DNA of 64,000 nucleotides, taken from the NCBI RefSeq assembly GCF_009498455.1, contig NZ_CP045644.1, positions 1,643,001 to 1,707,000 on the forward strand, written 5' to 3'. This DNA is from Variovorax paradoxus (GTDB taxonomy: Bacteria > Pseudomonadota > Gammaproteobacteria > Burkholderiales > Burkholderiaceae_C). Positions 1 through 9,056 of this stretch are shown here, piece by piece. Made by a program: the position numbers and the translations under genes. The stretch's first letter is position 1. The number at the start of each line of letters is the position of its first letter. A model generated the notes under the pieces. It had not been told where the DNA came from. It ran no database searches and saw only the letters and a list, made by a program, of their open reading frames with translations.

Positions 1-1346
<1,346 letters not shown>

Positions 1347-1363
1347 GACTTCGCGGCCTCCAT

Positions 1364-1391
1364 AAAAAACGCGCCCTCGGGCGCGTTTTTT
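1364..1391 (+). terminator. Rho-independent terminator after gapA
   Basis: The 8-bp stem CGCGCCC/GGGCGCG region has a TCG loop, with an A-run before it and a T6 run after it. It lies 18 bp after the gapA stop. The A-run on the other side could also stop transcription arriving from the minus-strand lipoprotein gene, so it may act in both directions. Confidence 0.9.
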
Positions 1392-1416
1392 CATGGGCGA
1401 ATGGTCGTCGAGCCGC

Positions 1417-2016
1417 TCAACGCAGCTTCTCGTTGCGCCGGATCTCGCTGCTGAGCTGCGCGGTCATCCGCGTGGCCGCGCGTCGTGCGGCCAGCCCGTA
1501 GTCGCCGTTGAACTCGCCGAACTCCGCCGTGCCGTTGCCGACCGCGCGCACGCGCGTGACCTCGGCGCCCGCGGTGTCCGTCACCACGCAGGCCACCTCG
1601 GCGGTGAACGCGGTGGGTGGCCAGGTGATCCATGAGGACGAGCTCGAATCGGTCTTGATCCGCGGCGTGAACACGAGCGAGATGCCGGCCGCCTCGTTGG
1701 CCTTGGCATCGCCGGCGGTGCGCAGCACGACCACGTTGCGGTAGACGCCGCGCAGCGCATCGCGGATCGACTTTTCGAGGTCGCGGTACGGGTAGTAGCT
1801 CACGCGGTCGCCGCTGCCGCCGGCGGTGATCACCTGCAGATCGCGTTGCGCATCGGTCATCACGTAAGCCACCTTCTTGGGAATGAGGTGGGCCGTCGAC
1901 CGCGGAGGTGCGGTCTCGGTGATCATCGTGATCGGGTGGGCGCAGCCCGCCAGCAGCACGATGGTTGCGAGGGCTGCGGCCAGCCGGGGCATCGCAGAAG
2001 AAAAAAGAAACGACAT
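1417..2016 (-). CDS. Putative lipoprotein, uncharacterised
   Basis: A 199-residue protein with an N-terminal hydrophobic segment ending in the lipobox LLAGC, so a lipid-anchored envelope protein is expected (signal peptidase II cleavage before the Cys at about residue 25). The body has the phrase VAYVMTDAQRDLQVITAGGSGDRVSYYPYRDLEKSI and no enzymatic motif I recognise. It is followed on the same strand, upstream, by a second lipoprotein gene ending 16 bp before it, so the two are probably one operon. The function is unknown; a role in cell-envelope assembly is only a guess. Confidence 0.8.
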   Translation of the reverse strand: MSFLFSSAMPRLAAALATIVLLAGCAHPITMITETAPPRSTAHLIPKKVAYVMTDAQRDLQVITAGGSGDRVSYYPYRDLEKSIRDALRGVYRNVVVLRTAGDAKANEAAGISLVFTPRIKTDSSSSSWITWPPTAFTAEVACVVTDTAGAEVTRVRAVGNGTAEFGEFNGDYGLAARRAATRMTAQLSSEIRRNEKLR

Positions 2017-2031
2017 GGTGCTTCTCCGGCC

Positions 2032-2622
2032 TTACTGCGCAGACGGCGCAATGGCCGCGACGAATTGCGGGTCGGCATACACCTGCCGCAGCAGCGCCCG
2101 CACCAGCCGCGGGTACGCGGCCTGCCCGGCGGGCACGGCCACGATGTTGGCGTAGCTCGAATCGAAGGCGATCTCGCCGCGGTAGGTCTTGCGCAGCCTC
2201 TGCGCGGCGTTGCGCGTGACGGTGACTTCGACGTCCATGCGGCCGGAGCCGTTGACCACGCCCAGGTCGAGTTCATTGACGAGGATGCGCGCCGCGATGC
2301 GGGTTGGGGCCTTGGGGTCGTAGACCGAAATCTCGCCCAGGTCGCGCATCAGCGCGTCTTCGAGGTACTGGGCGAAGGTGCCGCTGGGCGACACCAGCCT
2401 GGCACGGCGCAGGCGCAAGGTGTTGACGGTGTCGTTGGGGTCGGTCGGCTGCACCTTGCCCACCGCGACCTTGCCGGGGTTGTGGGCCTCGAGCCGGTCG
2501 AGCGCCTCGTAATCGGCGGCATAGGGCGGCGCGCCGAGTTGTGCGCAGCCCGTGGCCAGGGCAGCCAGCAGGAGCGCGCCCATGCGCCAGCGCAGACCCA
2601 GCGGTCTGAAGACGATCGCCAT
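2032..2622 (-). CDS. Putative lipoprotein, uncharacterised
   Basis: A 196-residue protein. It starts MAIVFRPLGLRWRMGALLLA and then has a lipobox-like LATGC (Cys at about residue 26), indicating export and lipidation. The rest is mixed alpha/beta with LEDALMRDLGEISVYD and a long strand-rich section ending in RALLRQVYADPQF. It is the first gene of a two-gene unit with the lipoprotein at 1417-2016 (16 bp gap). The two share general architecture: signal peptide, about 170-residue soluble domain, and small variable amino acids at the end. I do not recognise the family. Confidence 0.8.
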   Translation of the reverse strand: MAIVFRPLGLRWRMGALLLAALATGCAQLGAPPYAADYEALDRLEAHNPGKVAVGKVQPTDPNDTVNTLRLRRARLVSPSGTFAQYLEDALMRDLGEISVYDPKAPTRIAARILVNELDLGVVNGSGRMDVEVTVTRNAAQRLRKTYRGEIAFDSSYANIVAVPAGQAAYPRLVRALLRQVYADPQFVAAIAPSAQ

Positions 2623-2728
2623 GTATTGATCCTCCCCTCGTCCGAGATGAGATGTCTTCTTCTCCCCGGCGCGAGGGTAGCAGGCATCGCACCGCGCGCG
2701 AAGGCGGCGGCCGCGCGACGCGGCGAAT

Positions 2729-3037
2729 TCAGACCGGCTCGAGCACGTGGATCAGCTTGCTCTCGGTGAACTCCCGGGTCTGGGCGCTGAAGGCCGCCAT
2801 GTGCGGCGCGACCCCGTGGGCCTGCAGCGCAGGCAGCGAGGCCCACTTCTCGATCACCACGAAAGTGTCGGGCCCGAAGCTGGCCTTCGACGGCGGAACG
2901 CCCTGCGCGTCGATCGTGGCCCCGTACTCGATGCAGCCCTCTTCGGCGAGCACGGCGGCGCGGTTGGCGATGAAGGCTTCGAGCAGACGGGCGCGCTGGC
3001 CGGGCTTGGCGGTGATGACGGCAACGACTTGGATCAT
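2729..3037 (-). CDS. Antibiotic biosynthesis monooxygenase (ABM) domain protein
   Basis: 102 residues from the ATG at 3037; a longer frame upstream lacks sense. The fold signature is the ABM/YgiN type: a first strand IQVVAVITAKPG, then the helix ALLEAFIANRAAVLAEEGCIEYG, a middle strand FVVIEKWAS, and the end segment AHGVAPHMAAF. Family members are dimeric ferredoxin-fold quinol monooxygenases or stress proteins that need no cofactor. The gene is monocistronic. The specific substrate cannot be told from the sequence. Confidence 0.85.
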   Translation of the reverse strand: MIQVVAVITAKPGQRARLLEAFIANRAAVLAEEGCIEYGATIDAQGVPPSKASFGPDTFVVIEKWASLPALQAHGVAPHMAAFSAQTREFTESKLIHVLEPV

Positions 3038-3264
3038 GGAACAGGGTCTCCGTTGAAGTGAGGTGGTGATGCGGTGAAGGGAGCCACCGAATCTACGAGA
3101 TCGCGCGCCGCCGCGCAGGTCCGGTGGGCGACAAGGCCGCCGCTCGGCCACCGCATGCACACGCCGCATGCGACACAGTTACCCGCGAGACACACTCTCG
3201 CCCCGCCACTGTCGCGCCGAGGTCATAGGATCAGGTCTTCTTCCGCATCGACCAGCCTTTTGCC

Positions 3265-3555
3265 ATGTTCATCGTCACCCTGACCTACATCCGCCCGCTC
3301 GAGGAACTCGACGCTCTGATGGATGCGCATGTCACCTGGCTCAAGAAGCACTACGCCAGCGGCCTGTTCGTGGCCTCGGGGCGCCAGGTGCCGCGCAAGG
3401 GCGGCGTGATCCTCGCGCGCTCGGGCGACCGCGAGGGGCTCGAAGCGGTGCTCGCACGCGACCCCTTCGTGCAAGGTGGCGTCGCGCGCACCGACGTGAT
3501 CGAGTTCATCCCCAGCATGACCGCGCTGAGCGTCGAGGTGCTGCGCGGCTACTGA
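3265..3555 (+). CDS. YciI-like protein
   Basis: 96 residues, typical of the YciI/YCII family. The pattern is FIVTLTYIRPLEELDALMDAHVTWL at the start, then ASGRQVPRKGGVILARSG and the C-terminal DPFVQGGVARTDVIEF. Conserved His (in DAHVTWL) and Asp (DPF) form the putative active site of this dimeric alpha/beta barrel family. The biochemical role is generally unknown; one relative is a chlorohydroquinone dehydrochlorinase. It faces away from the ABM gene, leaving a 227-bp divergent region in which I see no clear operator. Confidence 0.85.
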   Translation: MFIVTLTYIRPLEELDALMDAHVTWLKKHYASGLFVASGRQVPRKGGVILARSGDREGLEAVLARDPFVQGGVARTDVIEFIPSMTALSVEVLRGY

Positions 3556-3578
3556 CGCCGCGCAGTTTCAGCGGCAGA

Positions 3579-4661
3579 TCAAGCCCCCGGCACTTCCTCG
3601 CGCCCGTCCGGATGCCGTGCAAAGCGCGCGGCCTCGGCGCCGTGCACCGGCGCCGGGTCGGCCCAGGGCCAGCCACCAAATTGCGTGCGGCGGTAGTCGG
3701 CCATCGTCTGGCTGATCTCGGCCTGCGTGTTCATCACGAAGGGGCCGTACTGCGCCACCGGCTCGCCGATCGGGCGGCCCTGCATCAGCAGAAACTCGCC
3801 GTCGCCCTCGGGGCCGTTGCACAGTTCCACGGCCGCGTCGGCGCGCAGCTCGATGGCCGCCGGCCCGTCCACGCGCCGGCCCGCCACCTGCGCGGTCGCG
3901 CCCTTGAAGAAATACAGCATGCGCCGCGTGCCTTCGCCGGTGGCGGGCGGCAGTGTCCAGCGCGCGCCGGGCGTCATGCGCAGCGTCCAGATCGCGAGGT
4001 CGGCACCGGCCTGCGCGGCCCATGAATCGGGCGGTGGCGCGAGCGGGTCGATGGCGGCTTGGGCCAACGCGCTATCGCCGCTGAAGCGCCCGGCGATCAC
4101 CGCCACCTCGGTGCGGCCGCCCTGCGCGTCGTCCGAGGCGAAGCGCGGGATCGCCTCCGACCAGAACATCGTGAAGTGGGGATCGACCATCTTGTTCTTT
4201 GCCGGCAGGTTGAGCCAGATCTGGAACAGCTCCAGCGGGTTCGGCGCCGTGGCGTCGAGCAGCGGGAACATCTCCGAATGCACGATGCCCTTGCCGGCCG
4301 TGAGCCACTGCACATCGCCGCCGCCGAAGCGCGCCGTGGCGCCCAGCGAATCGGAATGGTCGACCAGGCCCTTGCGCACGATGGTCACCGTCTCGAAGCC
4401 GCGGTGCGGGTGCGAGGGAAAGCCCGGTACCGTTTCGCCGTGGTACATGCTCCAGCCGTCTTTGCGGCTGAAGTCCTGGCCGATCTGGCGGCCGGCCAGC
4501 GAGGCCTCGGGGCCCATGCGGCCGTTGGCCTTCGGGTACGCGTCGTCGTGGTAGACGCAGAACAGGAACGGGTCCAGCGTCTGCCACGGGAAGCCGAGTG
4601 GCTGAACCTGGACGATGGGAGACGGGCTGCTCTTGCTGCTGCTTTCGTTGCTGTCGGACAT
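3579..4661 (-). CDS. Pirin family protein
   Basis: 360 residues from the ATG at 4661, which follows a GGAGTCCC-type Shine-Dalgarno region. The N-terminal cupin carries HPHRGFETVT (metal-binding His pair) followed by the HSE motif in GKGIVHSEMFP; FQIWLNLPAKNKM is also characteristic of pirins. The C-terminal cupin is degenerate, as usual. Pirins are cytosolic iron-binding proteins, some with quercetinase activity. There is a low-complexity Ser-rich N-terminal start (SNESSSKSSPSP). A second pirin lies at 12594-13448. Confidence 0.9.
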   Translation of the reverse strand: MSDSNESSSKSSPSPIVQVQPLGFPWQTLDPFLFCVYHDDAYPKANGRMGPEASLAGRQIGQDFSRKDGWSMYHGETVPGFPSHPHRGFETVTIVRKGLVDHSDSLGATARFGGGDVQWLTAGKGIVHSEMFPLLDATAPNPLELFQIWLNLPAKNKMVDPHFTMFWSEAIPRFASDDAQGGRTEVAVIAGRFSGDSALAQAAIDPLAPPPDSWAAQAGADLAIWTLRMTPGARWTLPPATGEGTRRMLYFFKGATAQVAGRRVDGPAAIELRADAAVELCNGPEGDGEFLLMQGRPIGEPVAQYGPFVMNTQAEISQTMADYRRTQFGGWPWADPAPVHGAEAARFARHPDGREEVPGA

Positions 4662-4807
4662 GTCGGGACTCCTGGGTGGGGTGGGCACGGCCGCCATGCG
4701 GGCCGTGCCTGAACCAGGAATATCGGGGCGCCGCCGCCTTTCGGTAGGTGCCTTCCGCGCAACGATCAAGAGCGCATATGGAACGATGGGCATCGTCCGG
4801 GCCGGTG

Positions 4808-5224
4808 TTACTGCGCGGGCATCTCGGCGTTCGGGTCCATGTAGACCAGCTCCCACAGGTGGCCGTCCAGGTCCTGGAAGCCGTGGCCGTACATGAAGCC
4901 GTAGTCCTTCGGCTCGCTCGGCGTCGTGGCGCCCGCGGCCACCGCCTTGGCGACCAGGTCTTCGACCTCGGCGCGGCTCTCGCACGACAGGCACACCAGC
5001 ACCTCGGTGCTCGTGCGGGTGTCGGTGATGGCCTTGGTCGTGAACGTCTTGAAGAAGTCTTCCATCAGCAGCATCGCGTGGATGCTGCCTTCGTGGATGA
5101 CCATGCAGGCGGCGTTGGCGTCGGTGAACTTCGGGTTGAAAGTGTAGCCCAGCGCGCCGAAGAACGCCTTGCTCTTGTCGAGGTTCTTGACGGGGAGGTT
5201 CACGAAGATCTGTTGGGTGGCCAT
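4808..5224 (-). CDS. VOC family (glyoxalase-like) protein
   Basis: 138 residues from the ATG at 5224. The start QQIFVNLPVKNLDKSKAFFGALGYTFN and end GFQDLDGHLWELVYMDP are the paired beta-alpha-beta-beta-beta modules of the vicinal oxygen chelate superfamily. Known close relatives are annotated as glyoxalase/bleomycin-resistance-like or lactoylglutathione lyase relatives, but the substrate is not predictable. Upstream, 5282-5314 contains an inverted repeat and two GTCCACA copies that could be an operator. Confidence 0.88.
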   Translation of the reverse strand: MATQQIFVNLPVKNLDKSKAFFGALGYTFNPKFTDANAACMVIHEGSIHAMLLMEDFFKTFTTKAITDTRTSTEVLVCLSCESRAEVEDLVAKAVAAGATTPSEPKDYGFMYGHGFQDLDGHLWELVYMDPNAEMPAQ

Positions 5225-5281
5225 GGTGTCTTTCCTGTGTCGATGAAGGTGAAAGGGGTGTTTGCCGACGTCTTGTGTACG

Positions 5282-5322
5282 CCGTCCACAAAAGATATCA
5301 AAGAAAATGGACGGTGTCCACA
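5282..5322. promoter_or_regulatory. Possible operator between VOC and CYTH-CHAD genes
   Basis: The arms CCGTCCA (5282-5288) and TGGACGG (5308-5314) form an inverted repeat around an AT-rich core containing GATATC. The heptamer GTCCACA occurs at 5284-5290 and again at 5316-5322. The site lies upstream of both divergent genes. It is a sequence pattern only; the cognate regulator is unknown. Confidence 0.3.
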
Positions 5323-5386
5323 TGATTTTTTGAGCCTCCGGAATCGGCCGGCACCACGTCGCTGAGGGAGAAGAAGAGCGGGCATC

Positions 5387-6961
5387 ATGAACACCATGGA
5401 AATCGAGTTCAAGTTCTGCATCCCCCCCGACCGCCTGAAGGCCGTCGATACCGCATTGCGGCGCGGCGCCGTCGTGCGCACGCGCCTGCAAGCCCGCTAT
5501 TTCGACACCGCCGACCAGCGCCTCGTCGCCGACGGCATGGTGCTGCGCCTGCGCAAGGAGGGCCGGCGCTGGGTGCAGACCGTCAAGGCCGCCGGCGACA
5601 ACGCGCTGCACCGGCTCGAGCACAACGTCGACCTGGGCACCGGCGCCGCCGCGCCCGCCATCGACCCTGCGCGCCACGCCGGCACGCCCGTCGGCGAGCG
5701 GCTGGCCCGCCTGCTGCAGCCAGCCGATGGCAATGCGGTGCCGCTGGTCGAACGTCAGTCGACCGACATCGTGCGGCTCACGCGCGACCTGCGCGTGAGC
5801 GGCCCGGGCGGCGCCGTCGTCGAGATGGCGCTCGACGTCGGCAAGGTCGTCGTGCACGCGGGCACGCCGGCGCAGCGCACCTCGCCCGTGTGCGAGCTGG
5901 AGCTCGAACTCAAGAGCGGCGACGTGCAGGGGCTCGTGGCGCTCGCGCGGCGCTGGTCGCAGCAGCACGGCCTGTGGTTCAGCACCGTCTCGAAGGCCGA
6001 GCGCGGCATGCGCCTGCTGGCCGAGCAGGAGACCGTGCCCGCCGTCAAGGCCGAAGCGCCGCGCTTCCCGGCCCACGGCCTCGATGGCCGCACCCTCCAG
6101 CAGGCCGTGGTCGCGTCGTGCCTGGGCCAGATGCTGCCCAACGCCAGCGAGATCGCCGCAGGCAGCACCGACGAAGAACAGATCCACCAGCTGCGCATCG
6201 GCATCCGCCGCCTGCGCACCGCGCTGCGCGAATTCGCGGGGCTCGACGCCGACACGAGCCGCTTCGACGCCGCCACCTGGGAGCCGCCGCTCGTCGACGC
6301 CTTCCGTGCGTTGGGCGATCTGCGGGATCGCGAACAGGTCGTGAAACTTGCGCAGCCGCTGCTGCGCGAGGCGGGTGCGCCGGAGGTCGATCCGTTGGCG
6401 GGTGATGCCGACGACAGCGCAGCAGCGTCGGCACTGACACCCGGCGACATCGTGCGTGCCGCGGCGTTCCAGGACGTGCTGGTGTCGCTGATCGGCTTCA
6501 CTGCCGCCACGCCGTCGTCGACGGGGTCTGCGCCGTTGGCCGCCGACGAGGCCCGCCAGCTGCTGCGCGAACGGCTCCAGCGCCTGCACAAGCAGTCGGT
6601 GCGCGACGGCGAGCGTTTCGAATCGCTCGCCACCGAACACCAGCACCGCGCACGCAAGCGGCTCAAGCGTTTGCGCTACCTGGCGGAGTTCGTCGCGCCG
6701 TTGTTCGTGGAGACGGACGGCGGCAAAAAGAAGAAGGACGCGGCCGAGCGCTACCTGAAAGCCTTGCGCCCCGCACAAGACGCGCTGGGCGAGTTCAACG
6801 ACGAGGCGGTGGCGCTCGCGCTGTACCGCGAGGTCGCATCGCGCGACCCGCGCGCGTGGTTTGCGGTCGGCTGGTTCAGTGCGCGCCGCGCAGGGAGGGC
6901 GACGGCGTGCCGCAAGGCGCTGGAAGAGATCGGCGAGGCGCCGAGGTTCTGGAAGAAGTGA
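5387..6961 (+). CDS. CYTH and CHAD domain protein
   Basis: 524 residues. The N-terminal CYTH domain (~1-210) starts with the ExExK signature EIEFK (residues 5-9) and has alternating charged strands that form a triphosphate-binding tunnel. The C-terminal CHAD domain (~225-524) is helical, with conserved His and basic residues (HQLRIGIRRLRTALREF and RARKRLKRLRYLAEF). CYTH enzymes hydrolyse triphosphate compounds, and CHAD domains bind polyphosphate, so a role in polyphosphate metabolism or granule binding is expected. It is a single gene, and the start has a purine-rich region AGGGAGAAGAAGAG upstream. Confidence 0.92.
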   Translation: MNTMEIEFKFCIPPDRLKAVDTALRRGAVVRTRLQARYFDTADQRLVADGMVLRLRKEGRRWVQTVKAAGDNALHRLEHNVDLGTGAAAPAIDPARHAGTPVGERLARLLQPADGNAVPLVERQSTDIVRLTRDLRVSGPGGAVVEMALDVGKVVVHAGTPAQRTSPVCELELELKSGDVQGLVALARRWSQQHGLWFSTVSKAERGMRLLAEQETVPAVKAEAPRFPAHGLDGRTLQQAVVASCLGQMLPNASEIAAGSTDEEQIHQLRIGIRRLRTALREFAGLDADTSRFDAATWEPPLVDAFRALGDLRDREQVVKLAQPLLREAGAPEVDPLAGDADDSAAASALTPGDIVRAAAFQDVLVSLIGFTAATPSSTGSAPLAADEARQLLRERLQRLHKQSVRDGERFESLATEHQHRARKRLKRLRYLAEFVAPLFVETDGGKKKKDAAERYLKALRPAQDALGEFNDEAVALALYREVASRDPRAWFAVGWFSARRAGRATACRKALEEIGEAPRFWKK

Positions 6962-6992
6962 CGGTGTTGCTGTCGCACCGTCGGCGCTGACA

Positions 6993-7829
6993 TCAGGTCG
7001 AGAGGCCCAGGCTCAGCTGGGCGCCCGGCACGGCTGGGTCGATCTGCCTTCCTGCGAGTTTCTTGGCGGAAGCTCCAGCGACCCATGAAAAGAAGCTCAT
7101 CCAGAACAGCACGGCACTCACGCCGAACAGCTTGACAGACGACCAGAATTGATCGGCAAGCGTGCGCTTGAGAAAGGCATCGGCGCCGCTGTCCGTGAGG
7201 ATCGTGCAAAGGATGCCTACTTCCTGCTCAGTGAATCCACTTCGTTGCGCGTTGGCGCTGGGAGGGCGTGTGCAGTCCGTGGCCTTCAACGATTTGGGGC
7301 CAAAAGGAAGGATCGAACCGAGACTCCCGACCTGTGTGGACGTCGCAAAGAAATGCCGCTGTGTCGCGTTGAGGGTCATGACGGTTCGGTCGAGAAACAG
7401 ACTGCCGAAACTCAGCGCGGCGACAAGCAGCCACCAGAACAGTCCTGCGGCCCTCAGCTTTTGAGTGAAGCTCGACGGAAGCTTGTCTACTTTGACCTGC
7501 CGGGCGTCCGGATCGAAGAAATCACCGCACAGGCGCAGACGGTACATCTGCACATCATTCAGCTTCGTCCAGCGAATGAGTTCATGGGCCTTCTCGAGCG
7601 AGGAAACGGGAACGCCCGCCAGGATCCGAAACGAGATGAAGCTCGCCTCTTCCTCGGCGAACGCCCGGACTTCGGGGTCGGCAATTTCTTGCTTCCCACG
7701 AACAAACTGCCAAAGCCGGTGAACGACGACCTGCCGTGATCCTGCGCGCAGGATCGCCCAGACAAACGCAAACGCAATCAGGGCTGGCGGCAGGAGGCCC
7801 AGAAATCCGGAAACACTGGTGAGCTCCAT
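6993..7829 (-). CDS. Uncharacterised membrane protein
   Basis: 278 residues. Hydrophobic segments lie near residues 8-27, about 130-150 and about 230-255, so probably three membrane spans, with a cytoplasmic-looking segment FAEEEASFISFRILAGVPVSSLEKAHELIRW between the first two. Base composition is lower in GC than its neighbours, and codon use is more mixed, which hints at acquisition. It is isolated, between the CYTH-CHAD gene (convergent) and slyD (18 bp upstream, same strand). I do not recognise the family and infer no function. Confidence 0.7.
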   Translation of the reverse strand: MELTSVSGFLGLLPPALIAFAFVWAILRAGSRQVVVHRLWQFVRGKQEIADPEVRAFAEEEASFISFRILAGVPVSSLEKAHELIRWTKLNDVQMYRLRLCGDFFDPDARQVKVDKLPSSFTQKLRAAGLFWWLLVAALSFGSLFLDRTVMTLNATQRHFFATSTQVGSLGSILPFGPKSLKATDCTRPPSANAQRSGFTEQEVGILCTILTDSGADAFLKRTLADQFWSSVKLFGVSAVLFWMSFFSWVAGASAKKLAGRQIDPAVPGAQLSLGLST

Positions 7830-7847
7830 CGGGTGCGCGGCTGCGTC

Positions 7848-8324
7848 TTAGTGATGGTGCCCATGCGCCCCATGCACATGCCGATGCTCAATCTCCACCG
7901 GCAGCGCCGCGCGCACGTCCGTCACCTGCAGGCTGAACTTCAGCGCCTTGCCGGCCCAGGGGTGGTTGCCGTCGAGCAGCACGACCGGGCCTTTAATCTT
8001 GGTCACGGTGAACACGTGCTCGGTGCCGTCATCGAGCCGGCCCTGCAGCTGGCCGCCGACCTTCACGCCGGGCGGGAACTCGGTCTTGGGAATGGTGCGC
8101 ACCAAGGCTTCGTCGCGCAGGCCGAAGGCGTCTTCGGGGGCGAGGTTCAGCGTGGTCTGGAAGCCCTTTTCCTGGCCGTCGAGCGCTTGCTCGATCTTGG
8201 GCAGGGTGTTCTCGTAACCGCCATGCAGGTAGGCCATCGGCTCGGGGCTGGCTTCGATGAGCTTGCCCTGGGCATCGGCGACTTTGTACTTGAGGGTGAC
8301 GACGGTGTCTTTTTCGATTTTCAT
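7848..8324 (-). CDS. slyD: FKBP-type peptidyl-prolyl isomerase SlyD
   Basis: 158 residues. The FKBP domain is interrupted by an insert-in-flap (IF) domain: the FKBP part starts KDTVVTLKYKVADAQG, the IF region contains APEDAFGLRDEALVRTIPKTEF, and the last FKBP strand carries DGNHPWAGKALKF. The C-terminus is His-rich (HRHVHGAHGHHH), the metal-binding tail that delivers nickel to enzymes such as hydrogenase or urease. It is a cytosolic chaperone and prolyl isomerase. Only 21 bp separate its start from the upstream nuclease-like gene, so its native promoter appears to have been displaced or replaced. Confidence 0.95.
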   Translation of the reverse strand: MKIEKDTVVTLKYKVADAQGKLIEASPEPMAYLHGGYENTLPKIEQALDGQEKGFQTTLNLAPEDAFGLRDEALVRTIPKTEFPPGVKVGGQLQGRLDDGTEHVFTVTKIKGPVVLLDGNHPWAGKALKFSLQVTDVRAALPVEIEHRHVHGAHGHHH

Positions 8325-8345
8325 AGTTGATGGTACGGCTTAAGC

Positions 8346-9056
8346 TTAACTTTGATAGGAATCAAGGGAGTCAAAGTGTCGCGCAAGATTTGACAAAACA
8401 TCGCTCGCTTTAAGTCCGCTAATGGATTGGCATATCGAATCCAAAGACTTGACCCAGAATGCTCCCGTTCTGGGGTTGCACAGCCCAATGCGGTCAAATT
8501 CCAAAGATCCACTGGCATATGCCAAGGTTGAATAAACCAGTAGTTGCCGTATGTCGGAAATTCGAAACGCTCTGGCGCCCGCTTTTATTTCATAAAGGCA
8601 GCCTGAGGAGATTATGTCACCCTCGGCTGCGCCGAGTATTCCGCAACCAAGAAATTTCGGGCGAAGTACGTCGCCAGGTTTTGCTGGAAAGGTGTCTAAC
8701 AAATTGCTGGCGATCGCAGAGGCTTCTTGAATGCAAGTTGCGCTTACGTCTGAAGCGTCCATTGCGCTCGGATAAGTAAATCTATTTATGTAGGCAATTG
8801 TGCTTGGGATCGAATTGTCTATAGCGTTGATGATGGATGTTCTACGCTTTGACATCTCCTCATTTCGCGTGAGACAAAATGCTGAAAAAGCGAGTTCGTT
8901 GACAAAACCCCGTAGTCCCGTATTTGTTTGCGTTGATATGGCGGGATGAATTTGATGAAGGAATAGATTTTCTCGACGCCAGTAGCTATCCCCTAGCGGC
9001 ATCACTTCGCGCCACACAGATGTATAGCTCGAAATAAATTTGTGCTCTGATATCAC
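8346..9056 (-). CDS. PD-(D/E)XK nuclease-like protein, partner of the reverse transcriptase
   Basis: 236 residues, AT-rich relative to the chromosome. I see a PD-(D/E)XK signature: Asp147 in AAEGDII, then Glu156 and Lys158 in YEIKAG, followed by Gln171 in DIRQLLVYSTLAY and the strand IGLCNPRTGAFW. An earlier helix has Glu54 (GFVNELAFSAF). That is the catalytic core layout of restriction-endonuclease-like folds, so DNA or RNA cleavage is inferred, not shown. The start is GTG at 9054-9056, overlapping the TGA of the upstream reverse transcriptase gene (9053-9055) by 4 bp, so translation is coupled and the proteins probably act together. I do not recognise a named family. Confidence 0.75.
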   Translation of the reverse strand: MISEHKFISSYTSVWREVMPLGDSYWRRENLFLHQIHPAISTQTNTGLRGFVNELAFSAFCLTRNEEMSKRRTSIINAIDNSIPSTIAYINRFTYPSAMDASDVSATCIQEASAIASNLLDTFPAKPGDVLRPKFLGCGILGAAEGDIISSGCLYEIKAGARAFRISDIRQLLVYSTLAYASGSLEFDRIGLCNPRTGAFWVKSLDSICQSISGLKASDVLSNLARHFDSLDSYQS

